In this document: positions 9,440 to 19,800 of the stretch, piece by piece
How the letters are laid out: each line of letters starts with the position of its first letter
Position numbering within the stretch: the stretch's first letter is position 1
Assembly: GCA_046565765.1 (NCBI GenBank)
Contig: JBKHXX010000033.1
Span: 1 to 64,000, forward strand
Source: JBFMCT01 sp046565765
GTDB taxonomy: Bacteria > Actinomycetota > Acidimicrobiia > Acidimicrobiales > AC-14
Length of the DNA: 64,000 nucleotides
Direction: 5' to 3'
Translations under genes and position numbers: made by a program
The notes under the pieces: generated by a model
The model's input: the letters and a program-made list of their open reading frames with translations, nothing else
Databases searched by the model: none
Told to the model about the DNA's origin: nothing

Positions 9440-9739
9440 GAGGGGGGCCTCCACGCACTCCACGCCCCTGTCGCCGACGGTGGCGGCGTGGGCGGTGCCG
9501 GGGTCCAGGTCGAGGCGGTCCCCGGGGTGGAGCTCGAGGTCGCCGTCGGTGCGGGTGTGGAAGACGATGGAGCCCGACAGGCAGTACAGGACCTTGTGGT
9601 AGGCGTGCTCGTGCCAGCCGTAGGTGTCGCCCGGGCCGTTGCCCCACCGCCGCGGGTCGAGGCCGCCGGCTTCCATGCCGCTGACGACGTCCTCCGGACG
9701 GGGAGGGTCCCCTTCGCACCGCTGCACGCGCGCCGCCAT
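9422..9739 (-). CDS. Small single-domain cupin protein
   Basis: A 105-residue protein with one cupin barrel. GWHEHAYHKVLYCLSGS supplies the first metal-binding motif (His, His, His) and ELHPGDRLDLDPGTAHAA the second, so a bound metal is likely. The substrate cannot be told. The last five codons form one arm of the inverted repeat shared with the aconitase gene end. It is divergent from the O-methyltransferase at 9766, with only 26 bases between the start codons. Confidence 0.85.
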   Translation of the reverse strand: MAARVQRCEGDPPRPEDVVSGMEAGGLDPRRWGNGPGDTYGWHEHAYHKVLYCLSGSIVFHTRTDGDLELHPGDRLDLDPGTAHAATVGDRGVECVEAPLRFGAS

Positions 9740-9765
9740 CCCCCCCAGCCTGCCAGGATGGGCCG

Positions 9766-10410
9766 GTGATCGTCACCCCCGAGGTGGACGCCTACGCCGC
9801 CGCCCACAGCGACCCCGAGCCGGCCCACCTGGCGGCCGTGGCCGCCGCCACCCGGGAGTTCTCGGAGGCGCACGGGATGATGGTCGGTCCCCTGGAAGGC
9901 CACTTTCTGGCCCTGTTCGTGGCCCTCACCCAGGCCCGGCTGGTGCTGGAGATCGGCACGTTCACCGGCTACTCGGCCCTGTCCATGGCCGCCGCCCTGC
10001 CCCCGGGCGGCCGGATCGTGACGTGCGAGGTCGACGCCGACCACGCCGCCCTGGCCCGCCGCCACGTCGAGGCCAGCCCTTACGCCGACCGGATCGAAAT
10101 CCGCCTGGGGCCGGCCCTGGACACGATCGCCGCCCTCGGCGGCCCCTTCGACCTGGTCTTCATCGACGCCGACAAGACCAACTACCTGAACTACTACGAG
10201 GCGGTGCTGCCCAAGCTGGCCGAAGGCGGCGTCATCCTCGCCGACAACGTCTTGTGGAGCGGCCGGGTGCTCGACGAGGAGGACCAGTCCGACGACACCC
10301 AGGCCATACGGGCGTTCAACGAGCACGTCCGCGACGATCCGAGGGTGAGCTGTGTGGTGCTCACCGTGCGGGACGGCGTGAGCGTGATCCGCCGCTCCCC
10401 CGCGGGATGA
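9766..10410 (+). CDS. Class I SAM-dependent O-methyltransferase (caffeoyl-CoA OMT-like)
   Basis: Methylates a small hydroxyl-bearing compound with S-adenosylmethionine. The 214 residues include VLEIGTFTGYSALSMA (SAM-binding motif I), TCEVDADHAALAR (motif II acidic residue), FDLVFIDADKTNYLNYYE with the metal-binding Asp typical of cation-dependent enzymes, and ADNVLWSGRV. This is the caffeoyl-CoA/catechol O-methyltransferase-like family; the natural substrate is unknown. Starts at GTG. It overlaps the next gene by ATGA, so it leads the envelope gene chain to 13359. Confidence 0.93.
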   Translation: MIVTPEVDAYAAAHSDPEPAHLAAVAAATREFSEAHGMMVGPLEGHFLALFVALTQARLVLEIGTFTGYSALSMAAALPPGGRIVTCEVDADHAALARRHVEASPYADRIEIRLGPALDTIAALGGPFDLVFIDADKTNYLNYYEAVLPKLAEGGVILADNVLWSGRVLDEEDQSDDTQAIRAFNEHVRDDPRVSCVVLTVRDGVSVIRRSPAG

Positions 10411-11831
10411 GGGCGCGCACCCTGGTCGCCCTCCTGGCGATGTCGACGGCGGCGTGCTCGTCCGGCGGCGATGCCGACCTGGCCCGGCCGCGGCCGGCCA
10501 CGACCGGGCCCACGCCCGGCGCCGACGGCACCGCCCGCCCCGGGCCGACGACCGCCACCACCGTCGCCGTCGAGGGGTGCCCGGGCGTGCCCGCCCGCCG
10601 CCAACCCGACCCCGACCGGCCCCGCTACATCCTCACCCTCGACATCCAGCCCCGGCCGGGCACCGTCACCGGCACGGTCGACGTGCGCTTCGTGCCCGAC
10701 TTCGAGAGCGACCGCATCGTGTTCCGGCTGTGGCCCAACGGCCCGCGCCAGCTCGTGTTCGGGGCCCGGCTGCTGCCGAGCGGTCCGGTCACGGTGAACG
10801 GGGCGGAAGTCCCCACCACCAACGACGACCCGACCAAGCTGGTCCTCACCCCGACCACCCCGCTGCGCCCGGGCCAGGCCCTGCAGGTCCTGCTTCCGTT
10901 CTCCCTCCAGCTGCCCCAGCCCGCCCGGGACCGGATCTCCGCCGAGTCCGACAGCGTGCGCATGGGCTCGTTCTTCCCCATCCTGGAGTGGGAGCCGGGC
11001 CGGGGCTGGACCGACGAGCCCGCCACCAGCCGCTTCGCCGAGGCCGGCACCGCCCCCGCCGCCGACTTCGACATCACCATCACCACGCCCGACGGCTACG
11101 ACGTGATCGCCAGCGGGGTGCCGGACCGGCCCGGGCACTGGACGGCGACCGGGATGCGGGACATCTCCGTGGCCGTCGGTCACTTCACCACCGTGACGGG
11201 CACCGCCAACGCCCCCGATCCGGTGCAGGTGACCGTGGGAGTCGACCGCGACGCCGGTGACCGGCCTCAGCCCTACCTCGACCGGGCCATCGCCGCCCTG
11301 GAGGCGCACAGCGCCCGCTACGGGCCCTACCCCTGGCCCACGTTCTGGGTGTCGGTTACGCCCGGGATCAGCACCGGCATCGAGTACCCCGGCCACATCC
11401 TTCACGGCCCCGGCACGGCCGACGACATCCTCACCCACGAGGTCGCCCACCAGTGGTTCTACGCCCTGGTCGGCAACAACCAGGGCCGCGACCCCTGGCT
11501 CGACGAGACCCCCACCACGTGGGCCGAAGCCCGCCACGAAGGCACGCTCGAGGACTACAAGGCCACCGCCATCCCCGCCGACGTACGGGGGCGCACCGGG
11601 TCTCCCATGACGTTCTGGGACGGCAGCCAGAACTTCTTCCTGGGCGCCTACGTGCAGGGCGTGCAGGCCCTGGCCGCCCTCGGCCCGCCCGAGCAGGTCG
11701 ACTGCGCCCTGCGCATCTACGCCGCCGAGCACGCCTACCGCATCGCCACCCCGGCCGACCTGGTCGGGGTGCTGACCCGCGTCTTCCCCGACGCACCCGC
11801 CACGCTGGCCCGCTTCGGGATCCGGGCATGA
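10407..11831 (+). CDS. M1-family zinc metallopeptidase-like lipoprotein
   Basis: A 474-residue exported protein with a short signal and lipobox-like TAAC (Cys17), then a Pro/Thr linker. The peptidase signature HEVAH (His344, Glu345, His348) is followed 18 residues later by Glu367 in WLDET, the M1 aminopeptidase zinc site, and the N-terminal beta domain of the family is present. The usual GxMEN exopeptidase loop is not obvious: STGIEYPGHI stands there instead, as in M1-like proteins of uncertain aminopeptidase activity. The ARM-repeat C-terminal domain is missing. The start overlaps the methyltransferase stop (ATGA); the end overlaps the amidase start likewise. Confidence 0.88.
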   Translation: MRARTLVALLAMSTAACSSGGDADLARPRPATTGPTPGADGTARPGPTTATTVAVEGCPGVPARRQPDPDRPRYILTLDIQPRPGTVTGTVDVRFVPDFESDRIVFRLWPNGPRQLVFGARLLPSGPVTVNGAEVPTTNDDPTKLVLTPTTPLRPGQALQVLLPFSLQLPQPARDRISAESDSVRMGSFFPILEWEPGRGWTDEPATSRFAEAGTAPAADFDITITTPDGYDVIASGVPDRPGHWTATGMRDISVAVGHFTTVTGTANAPDPVQVTVGVDRDAGDRPQPYLDRAIAALEAHSARYGPYPWPTFWVSVTPGISTGIEYPGHILHGPGTADDILTHEVAHQWFYALVGNNQGRDPWLDETPTTWAEARHEGTLEDYKATAIPADVRGRTGSPMTFWDGSQNFFLGAYVQGVQALAALGPPEQVDCALRIYAAEHAYRIATPADLVGVLTRVFPDAPATLARFGIRA

Positions 11832-12832
11832 GGCGGGGAGGCGGCGGCAGGTGGGCCCCGCTGGTGGCGGGCCTCGCCCTGGTCGCCACCGCCTGCAGCG
11901 GGGGCGGCGGCGAGGGCGCGGGGTCGGCCGACGTGGGCTCGGGGGGCGGCGGCGACGCCACCGTCGCCACCGGTGTGCCGCTGATCACGACCACCGCCCC
12001 GACCACGACCATCCCGCCCGCCGGTGAGGGCGCCTTCATCACCCCCACCGGCGTGGTGCTCCCGGTCGTGTCCCGCGAGGACGGGCGGTTCACCGTCACC
12101 ACGCCGTGCGGGAGGACGGCCACCCTCGGCCAGGGCACGCACGTGCCTCGGGTGGCCGTCGTCCTCGACCCGGGCCACGGCGGCGCCGAGCCGGGGGCGG
12201 TGGCCGCCAGCGGGCTCAAGGAGTCGACGGTCAACCTGGCCGTCACCCGCCACACCCGTGACGCCCTGGAGGCGGCTGGGGTGTCGGTGCTGATGACCCG
12301 CACCGCCGACTATCACGTGAACCTCGAGGTCCGCACCCAGCTGGCCGTCACCCTCGGCGCCCAGGCCTTCGTGTCCATCCACCACAACGCCGAGCCCGAC
12401 GAGGCCTGGCCCCGGCCCGGCTCCGAGACCTACTACCAGATCGCCTCGCCCGACTCGAAGCGCCTGGCCGGCCTGATCTACGAAGAGGTCGTGCGGGCCC
12501 TCTCGCAGTACCAGATCTCCTGGGTGGCCGACCGCGACGCCGGGGCCAAGTACCGGGAAGGGTCCCGCGGCGACTACTACGCCGTGCTCCGCCAGCCGGC
12601 GACCATCGTCAGCGCTCTCGTCGAGCTGGCGTTCATCTCCAATCCGGCCGAGGCCGAGCTGATCTCCCGGCCTGACGTGCAGAAGGTGGAAGGCGAGGCG
12701 GTGGCGCGGGGGATCGTGCGCTACCTCCGGGGCAACGACCCCGGGTCGGGCTTCACCGAGCCCTACCCCCGGCCCACGCCCCCGGGCGGCGGAGGCGGCC
12801 GGGTCACGTGCGCCGACCCCGCCCTGACGTGA
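11828..12832 (+). CDS. N-acetylmuramoyl-L-alanine amidase lipoprotein (Amidase_3)
   Basis: Cleaves the amide between muramic acid and the stem peptide of peptidoglycan. 334 residues: lipoprotein signal with lipobox ATAC (Cys23), Thr/Pro linker, then an Amidase_3 domain from about residue 108. Zinc ligands and catalytic residues are visible: His117 (DPGHGG), Glu132 (LKESTVNLAV), His185/186 (SIHHNAE) and Glu266 (VELAFISNPAEA). All are intact, so it should be active. It overlaps the peptidase gene by four bases at its start and the membrane protein at its end (GTGA). Confidence 0.95.
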   Translation: MRRGGGGRWAPLVAGLALVATACSGGGGEGAGSADVGSGGGGDATVATGVPLITTTAPTTTIPPAGEGAFITPTGVVLPVVSREDGRFTVTTPCGRTATLGQGTHVPRVAVVLDPGHGGAEPGAVAASGLKESTVNLAVTRHTRDALEAAGVSVLMTRTADYHVNLEVRTQLAVTLGAQAFVSIHHNAEPDEAWPRPGSETYYQIASPDSKRLAGLIYEEVVRALSQYQISWVADRDAGAKYREGSRGDYYAVLRQPATIVSALVELAFISNPAEAELISRPDVQKVEGEAVARGIVRYLRGNDPGSGFTEPYPRPTPPGGGGGRVTCADPALT

Positions 12833-13359
12833 GCGGGGGGGGCGCGGGCGGGCGCCCGATGGGCTTCGGCGTCCATCAGGCCCTCGAGTACCTGATCGCC
12901 GCCCTCGTGATCTCGACCGGCATCCGCCTGCGCACGGGGTTGGCGGCACCGGTGCTCTTCGCCGGCCTCGCCGTCCTCGCCCTGGCCGCCCTGACCGACG
13001 GGCCGTGGGGAGCGACCCGCTGGCTCGGCCGCCGGGCCCACGCCGCCGCCGACTGGGTGCTGGTGGTGAGCCTTGCCGTCGTGCCCCTCCTGGCGCTCGA
13101 CCTGGATGACGACCTGCCGGCCGCCATCGTCCTCTGGGTGGCCGCCGCCTTCGTGGCCTTCCTGGCCCGCTCGACCGACTACCGCCCCCGCCGGTCCCGG
13201 CGCGGGGCGCCTCCGCCGCCACCTCCCACCTCGCCTCCGCCGCTCACCGGGTCCGACGCCCTCAACACCGCCGCCCGGGCGCTGGGCCGCCAGGCGGGGC
13301 GGGCCCCCCGGACGCTGGGGCGGGCGGTAGGCCGCTACCGGGCCCGCAAGCCGCGATGA
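12829..13359 (+). CDS. Small integral membrane protein of unknown function
   Basis: 176 residues with about four hydrophobic helices (LEYLIAALVISTGI; APVLFAGLAVLALAAL; WVLVVSLAVVPLLAL; AAIVLWVAAAFVAFLA), followed by a proline stretch (PPPPPPTSPPP) and a basic cytoplasmic tail (RAPRTLGRAVGRYRARKPR). GTG 12829 is chosen because it overlaps the amidase stop as GTGA; ATG 12859 is an alternative. No family is recognised. The coupling suggests a role at the envelope with the amidase. Confidence 0.75.
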   Translation: MSGGGAGGRPMGFGVHQALEYLIAALVISTGIRLRTGLAAPVLFAGLAVLALAALTDGPWGATRWLGRRAHAAADWVLVVSLAVVPLLALDLDDDLPAAIVLWVAAAFVAFLARSTDYRPRRSRRGAPPPPPPTSPPPLTGSDALNTAARALGRQAGRAPRTLGRAVGRYRARKPR

Positions 13360-13412
13360 AGCGGTTACCCGGCCGTGTACCGGTCGTTGCCTGATTCCAT
13401 CAGACTGTGCCC

Positions 13413-13847
13413 ATGAGCTCCGCCCTCAGCCGCACCCGGCGCCTGGCGGCCGCCGTCCTCCTGAGCCTGGCCCTGGCCGCCTGTTCGGACGACGAAGGCA
13501 GTGGTGGCGCCGCCTCTCCGACGACGGCGGCCACGACGGCCACGACCGCAGCTGCACCAGGCTCGTCGACCAGCGCCCTCCCGGCCGGCACCCGCAACTG
13601 CCGGACCATACCGTTCACCCCGAACAGCGAGGACGCGGCCAGCAGCGTCACCGCCACCGGCGTGTCCTGCGAGGAGGCCGAGGCGTTCGTTCGGGTGGCC
13701 GGCCGCCGCACCACCTCGGGTGGACCCAGCTCGGTGAACGTGGACGGCTACCGATGCGTACTCACCCGCAGCGTGCAGGACCCCCTGCCGCAGGCCTTCT
13801 TCGAGTGCACCGACGGCTCGAAGAAGGTCACGTTCGTGCGGAGCTGA
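13413..13847 (+). CDS. Small lipoprotein of unknown function
   Basis: 144 residues. A clear lipoprotein signal ends in LALAAC (Cys24), followed by a Thr/Ala linker and a compact domain with four cysteines (NCRTIPF, GVSCEEAE, YRCVLTR, FECTDGSKKVTF) that could form two disulfides outside the membrane. ATG 13413 is preferred over GTG 13407. The last 20 bases overlap the end of the convergent gene on the other strand. Family not recognised. Confidence 0.8.
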   Translation: MSSALSRTRRLAAAVLLSLALAACSDDEGSGGAASPTTAATTATTAAAPGSSTSALPAGTRNCRTIPFTPNSEDAASSVTATGVSCEEAEAFVRVAGRRTTSGGPSSVNVDGYRCVLTRSVQDPLPQAFFECTDGSKKVTFVRS

Positions 13848-16827
13848 ACGCGCCGCGGGCGGCGCGCAACACCTCCACGTCGACGCCGTGGCGCCGCGCC
13901 AGCTCGTCGGGCGGCGACTGGGGGTCGTTCAGGAGCTCGGTGACCGCCCGGTAGGGCGGCGAGTGGGGCACCAGCAGGGCGTCGCGGAACAGAAGGCTCC
14001 ACACGAACGGGGGCAGGTCGTCGACTCCCGCCGCGTAGTGGTCGTAGGCCCGCCCCAGCTGCTCGACCCTGTCGTCCCAGCTCAACCAGCGGTCGGCGGC
14101 CGCCGCCCCGCTCTCGTAGCGTCGGTAGAGCAGCAGCGAAGCGGTCATGACCTCTCGCCACGGCGGCTCGTCGGCCGGCTCCCCGCCGTCGGGCGGCTCC
14201 ACCCAGGTGGCCCCGGCCGTGACCGCCCCCGCATACGTCGCCTCCGTGCGCTGGGGGCCTCCGTACCCCTCCCGCGGCGCGAAGGTGGTGGTGGCTGGCC
14301 CGGCGGCCCCCGTCGGACGGCCTCCGGCTACATGCGCGACCACCGTCTCCCAGTGGGGGTAGGCGGCCATGAAGTCGCCCGTCAGCTGCTCCACGTCGGC
14401 CAGGTCGAGCAGTCGCTCGTCGGCCATGCGGTGGTACTTCTGGACGTCCTCGTATTCCGCCACCACCGACTTGAGCGTCTCCAGGACCTCGGCGCAGCGC
14501 GGGTCCTCCTGGGCCTGGGCCAGCCACCAGAACTCGTCGGTGCCGTCGAGGTAGGGCTCGACGGTCGTGGCGAAGCCGCTCACGGCCGAGATGGCGGCCT
14601 TCGCCTCGGCCCGCCGCCCGGCGATGCGCTGGGCCGTGTCGGCCACGACCTCGGGGCCGGGAGGTGCGTCGCTCCCAGCCGAGAGGTTGGCGAGCGCGGC
14701 CCACAGGTAGGGCGGCTCCCGGAAGATGCGGCCGTTGAAGGAGTCGACGATCTCGGCCATGAGGTCGCCGCGCCCGCCCTTGACGTTGCGGGTGTGCAGC
14801 ACCGGCGTGTGGGTGAGGAAGACGCTTCCCGGCCCGTGCCGTCCTTCCAGCTGCCACAGGTGGAAGATGTCCTCGCCCCGGCCTCCGACGGTGATGAAGG
14901 GGATGGGGCTGGTGAGCACCTCGTCGGTGAAGCTGGTGTTGCCGCCCGGCATGCCCGCGAACGGCCGCATCTGCTCGATCAGGTGCTCGCGGCCGGGGTC
15001 GACGCTGCCCGCCGTCCACGGGTGGTAGATCTGCACCTGGTTGTCGTACTTGCCCCGGAAGGTGCCGACCAGCGTGCGCAGGAGCAGCAGGAACTGGTCG
15101 GACATGGTCTCGACCTCCTCCCCCTCACGAGGCAGGCGCTCCAGCGTGTCGGGCTGGTCCCACGGACGGAACCGCGTGATGTCGGCCTGCGCAGGGAGCA
15201 CCGCCGGCTCCTCGGGCGAGTGCTCCTGGGCGAGCCCCAGGGCGGTGTGCAGGATGCCCCATGCCACCCAGAACTTCTCCACGCCCTCGAGGGCGTCGTT
15301 GGTGTAGCCGCCGCCGCCCACCCGTACGTCGGGGTCGGCGAAGATGCTGCTCTTCTGGTCGAAGTAGTTGAAGACGTGCCGCTTGGCCAGGGTGCCGGCC
15401 CCGGTCAGGACCAGAGCGCCCAGCTCGTTGTCCTGGTCGAGCCACGTGGACACGGGCCGCTCCAGCCCACGCTCCTGCATCTCCAGCATCCCGGCCAGTC
15501 GCAGGAAGTTGCGCAGGCGTCCGTAGGGAACGCCCTTCTCCCCGGGCTGGCGCGGTCCGGCCAGCTGCGCCACGTCGAAGCTGCCGTCGGGGAAGACCTC
15601 GGCGTTGAGGGCGTCGAGGAGCTGCTTGCGGCGATGGGTGTCCCAGTGCGCCACCGACAGCCCGCTTCGCACGGCCTCGTCGAAGAGCTGCCCGTTGGTC
15701 GCCCGGGCGTCGGCGGTGCTGTCGTCGCTCACCACGACGTGGACGTTGCGCCCGTACCCGTAGGACATCAGCTCCCGGGAGACGCTCAGCAGGAGCCGCT
15801 GGAGGTCGCCCGGCGACTGGAAGGTGCTGACCAGCAGCATGTGGTCGGAGCGGTCGTCGGGGAGGCCGGCCGAGGCGCGCAGCTCCTCCAGCGAGCGCCA
15901 CAGCTCGTGATGGCGGTGCAGGATCCGCTCCGGGTACATCTGGGCCACGGCCATGCGTTGGTAGATGCCGGCCGCCCTCGTGAGGAACCCGACGGCCGCC
16001 TCGGGATCGGAGCCCGACACCCCGACCGCCGCGTTCACCAGCCGCTCCGCCCGCCGGTACTGCTGGAACGTCTCCAGCAGCAGCACCGCCTCGCGAAGCT
16101 GGAGCAGCCGCCGCCGCTGGGCGCCGACCTCGCCGTCGTCCAGGCCGTGGCCGGCCAGCCCGCTGACGAACGACTCGGGCTCCACCACGCACACGTCCCG
16201 CTCTTCGGCGGCGAGGGAACGCACCATCGACTCGAAGGCGGCGAGCATGCGGCTCAGCGCCGAGCCGTCGCCGGCCGCGGCCTGGAGGCCGGCCAGCAGC
16301 GCGGCAGGGGAGCCGTCGCGTGCGTGCTCGTCCAACCATCCCCGGTCGGGCCGGCATGCCGCCTCCGCCCAGCCGAAGGGGGCGAGGATGGCTTCGAGAC
16401 CGGTGGCCACCGTGTCCCACGTCCACAGGGCCCGGGGGAAGGCCCAGGGGTAGCCGACGCCGGGACCGAGCAGGGCCCGGACCTGGCCGGGATCGACGTC
16501 GTGGATCCCGGCGATGGCCTCGAAACGGCGGGCCTGCTCCCCCAGGGGCAGGTGGGGCCGGTCGAGCAGGGCCTGGCACGCCTCCTGAGCCGCCAGCCGG
16601 CGGTTGAGGGGCACCTTGCCCGTCCCGAAGACGACCTCGGAGGCGATGCACGCCCACGCCGCCGGGTCGGCGGGATCGGCTGCGGCCTGGTACACGCCGT
16701 AGGCCTCCCGCCACAGGACCTCGTCGCCGAGGAGGGTGCCACCGGCCCGCTGCTCCGCCGCCCATCTCTGGGCCTGGGCGATCACCTCCGGGGTGATCGT
16801 CGACCGCACGGCCTCCTCGGTCCTCAT
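13828..16827 (-). CDS. Large glycosyltransferase-like protein, function unknown
   Basis: 999 residues, cytoplasmic, no signal. The N-terminal third is helical (ITPEVIAQAQRWAAEQRAG and following). The middle has Rossmann-like strands: HMLLVSTFQSPGDLQRLL, VHVVVSDDST and STWLDQDNELG, the last two resembling the nucleotide-sugar and DxD sites of GT-A glycosyltransferases. A conserved-looking GGNTSFTDEVLTSPIPFI and RNVKGGRGDLMAE follow. I cannot name the substrate. The ATG at 16827 overlaps the TGA of the upstream GH2 gene by one base (TGATG) and its AAGGAG ribosome site lies inside that gene's end, so the two are coupled. Confidence 0.75.
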   Translation of the reverse strand: MRTEEAVRSTITPEVIAQAQRWAAEQRAGGTLLGDEVLWREAYGVYQAAADPADPAAWACIASEVVFGTGKVPLNRRLAAQEACQALLDRPHLPLGEQARRFEAIAGIHDVDPGQVRALLGPGVGYPWAFPRALWTWDTVATGLEAILAPFGWAEAACRPDRGWLDEHARDGSPAALLAGLQAAAGDGSALSRMLAAFESMVRSLAAEERDVCVVEPESFVSGLAGHGLDDGEVGAQRRRLLQLREAVLLLETFQQYRRAERLVNAAVGVSGSDPEAAVGFLTRAAGIYQRMAVAQMYPERILHRHHELWRSLEELRASAGLPDDRSDHMLLVSTFQSPGDLQRLLLSVSRELMSYGYGRNVHVVVSDDSTADARATNGQLFDEAVRSGLSVAHWDTHRRKQLLDALNAEVFPDGSFDVAQLAGPRQPGEKGVPYGRLRNFLRLAGMLEMQERGLERPVSTWLDQDNELGALVLTGAGTLAKRHVFNYFDQKSSIFADPDVRVGGGGYTNDALEGVEKFWVAWGILHTALGLAQEHSPEEPAVLPAQADITRFRPWDQPDTLERLPREGEEVETMSDQFLLLLRTLVGTFRGKYDNQVQIYHPWTAGSVDPGREHLIEQMRPFAGMPGGNTSFTDEVLTSPIPFITVGGRGEDIFHLWQLEGRHGPGSVFLTHTPVLHTRNVKGGRGDLMAEIVDSFNGRIFREPPYLWAALANLSAGSDAPPGPEVVADTAQRIAGRRAEAKAAISAVSGFATTVEPYLDGTDEFWWLAQAQEDPRCAEVLETLKSVVAEYEDVQKYHRMADERLLDLADVEQLTGDFMAAYPHWETVVAHVAGGRPTGAAGPATTTFAPREGYGGPQRTEATYAGAVTAGATWVEPPDGGEPADEPPWREVMTASLLLYRRYESGAAAADRWLSWDDRVEQLGRAYDHYAAGVDDLPPFVWSLLFRDALLVPHSPPYRAVTELLNDPQSPPDELARRHGVDVEVLRAARGAFSSART

Positions 16828-19800
16828 CAGATCTCCTTCCTGGGGCCCCTCGGCCCCACGGTTCGGTCCCGGTCTCGTCCCACCGCCGCCCACGGCGACG
16901 GTTCGGTGGTGATCGCGGCTGGGGGGGCGTCGGCCCGAGCGGTTGCCGGCGCCGCGGTGCGGCGCCGGCGGGGCCCCGGCCCGCCCTCCAGCCGGTGCTC
17001 GGCCGCCCCCACCAGCCGCTCCAGGTAGGCGACCAGCACGCGCGCCTTCTCGGCCGGCGACACGACCTCGCTGCGGATGCGCCAGACCTGGTCCACCAGC
17101 CAGGCGGCGTGCCGGACACCCGCCAGCTCGGCCACCAGGTGGCGGAAGAGGTGCTCACCCTGGACGACTTCGTACACGTCGACACCGGCCGCCCGGGCGT
17201 GGGCGAAGCCTCGGAGCAGCCCCCGCACGCCCGGCCCCGCCTTGTGGGCCAGGCCGCCGTGCTGCCAGTAGTGGAACCCGGGACGCCGGCGGTTGCCGTC
17301 GAGCAGCGACCGCACCTGCGGCACGGTCAGGCGGTCGAGCTCGGAGAACGTCACGTCCGCCACGACCAGCTCGTAGCGGTTCAGCGCCAGCCGGTCCCCG
17401 CTCGGCGTGGTCAGCTCGGCGGCCAGGAACCACGTGCCGGCCGCCACGTCGGGCGGGACGGTCCACCCGTCGACGGCCACGGTGGCCGTGGCACCCCGCC
17501 CCGCGTCCAGCTCGGTCGTGGCCGCCGGCTCCTCGGCCAACCGGGACAGCTCCCGCCCGTCGGACCCCTCGACCCGGAGGTGCAGGTGTACCGGCCCGAG
17601 CGGGCGGGCGGTGTCGTTGGCCAGCACGACCTCGCCGCCGGCGGCCCACGGCTCGCCGGGCAGCCGCACGGGGGCCCGGAGCACGGCCGGCAGGGAAACC
17701 CGGATCGGCCCGTTGCTCTCCTGGTAGGCCCGGTACGCCTTCTTCGGCGTCCACGCCGCGTCGACCACGCCCCAGGTGGGTGCCTGCCAGTCGGCGTCGC
17801 GGAACATGAAGCTGAACCAGCCCGTGATCGGACCGGTCACGCCGGCGTTGAGGTAGTGCTCGATGGCGTCCTTGTGCAGCCGGTACTGGCGCTCCTGGCC
17901 GACGGCGACGAACCCTTCGAGGGTCGGAGCCGGCCGCCACAGGCCGAACCAGAAGTTCTCGCCCTTGAACGCGCCGTAGTGCAGGACCTCGAGGACCACG
18001 AGGGCGACCCGGCACGACAGCAGCTCGCGCACCGTGCCGTCGTCGGGGTTGGGGCTGCGCTGCTCGACGTCGCGGATCCGGTTCTCCAGCCCGCCCGGCT
18101 CCCACAGCAGGGGCCAGTCGAGGGCCCGCAGGGCGTCGTCCCAGCTCCCCTCGCCCAGCACCGCCTTGGCCTCGTCCAGCCCCTTGGACGTCGCCTCCCA
18201 GCTCTCGCCCCCCGCGTCCAGCCACCGGGGGTCGTTGCGGATGCGCTCGAGCACGGCCCGCACCCGTTCCTCGGTGAGCAGCTCGCGGAAGAGGGCCACC
18301 GAGGGCATGGCCTGGATGCCGAACTCGGTCGGCATGTTGGCGTGGCGCGAGATCCGCCGCCCGTGCACCTCCTCCTCGGGGAAGCGGGCGGGCAGGGTGG
18401 CAAAGCCGTTGTCGTCCCGGAGGGGGTAGAACTGGCCGGGGTAGGCGTGGTTGCCGCTGGAGAAGGTGGTGACCCACCGTGAGGGGTCGGCCCGTCGCAG
18501 GGCGGCGTGCAGGTCGAAGTCCATGAAGCGGTTGTCGAGGTCCTCCCACGTGCGCATGTCGGGCTCGTTGTGGGCCTCGTAGGAGACGACGCAGGGATGG
18601 TTGCCCAGCAGGTCGGCCATGGCCTCGGCCTGGGCGATGGCCCGGTCGGCCAGCTCGTGGGACTGCTCGTACGTCCACTGGAGCGGGAAGATCTGCTCCA
18701 CCAGCAGACCGCGCCGGCTCGCCTCGGCGTAGAACGCCTCGGGCAGGACGAGGGTGTGGACGATCACCGCGTTGAACCCGGCCCCTTCCAGCAGGTCGAG
18801 GTCTCGGGCGATGCGATCGTCGGTGTACTCGCTGAGCCAGTAGGTCGGGAGCAGGTTGGTGCCCCGCACGAAGACCTCCCTCCCGTTCACGACCCAGGCC
18901 CCGTCGCGGCCCGTCGACTCGCCGACGGGCGACACGCCGAGCACCCGGAAGCCGGTCTCCACCTCGACCTCGTCCTGCACCCGGCCCCGGGCCACCAGCT
19001 CGGCCCGCACCCGGTAGAGGGCCGGACGGCCGTGGTCGGCCGGCTGCCACAGCTCGACGGCGGTTAGGTCGGCGTCGACGACGACGTCGCCGCTCCCGCT
19101 GGCCACCACCACCATGCGCTCCAGGTCGTGGGCGGGACCGTCGAAGTTGGCCGGCTCGACCCGCAGCCGCAGCGTGGCCTTGACCGCCTGGTCGGCCCGG
19201 TTGGCCACGCAGGCCCTCACCTGCACCGTGGCCGTGCCCGCCTCGCCGTCGGCCTCCAGCGTCGTGGCCCGCAGGCCGGGCACGGTGAAGTGCAGGGCCC
19301 GCACGAGCCGGAGGTTGATCGGAGCCCAGGGCCCGCCCGTGTTGCCGTCCTGGCTGGTCATCGAGCTCCAGGCCCCGCCCCGGCGGGCGTCGTGGTGGCC
19401 GAGGGTGCCCTTGAGGAGGGTCTTGCGGTTGGGGAAGGCCGAGGCGGGCGAGAAGTCGTGCCACCCGGACGTGACGTGGGTGCCGGGCCCGGCCGGGTCG
19501 TCGGGTGACGTCACCGCCAGCCGCACCACGTTGGCCTCGCCGTCGCGCAGGAAGTCGCTGACGTCCAGCTCGAACGGCCCGAAGAACCCCTCGTGCCCTC
19601 CCACGTGGTGGCCGTTGACCCACACGTCGGCGAGGTAGTCGACGCCGTCGAAGCGCAGCAGGGCCCGGTCACCGTCGGCCCGCGTGCCGGTGGTCAGGAC
19701 GCGGGTGAACCGCATGGTGCCCGCGTAGCGCTCGATGCCGGGCACCAGCTCCCAGTTCAGGGGAAGGTCCAGGTCGCGCTCGACGTGGTTGCCCGGCGAC

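Noticed and set aside
13888..17028. A 1046-codon plus-strand frame
   Set aside because: It is the mirror of the glycosyltransferase-like gene; the sequence is low-complexity and has no motif, while the minus strand has coherent protein features and a coupled start.
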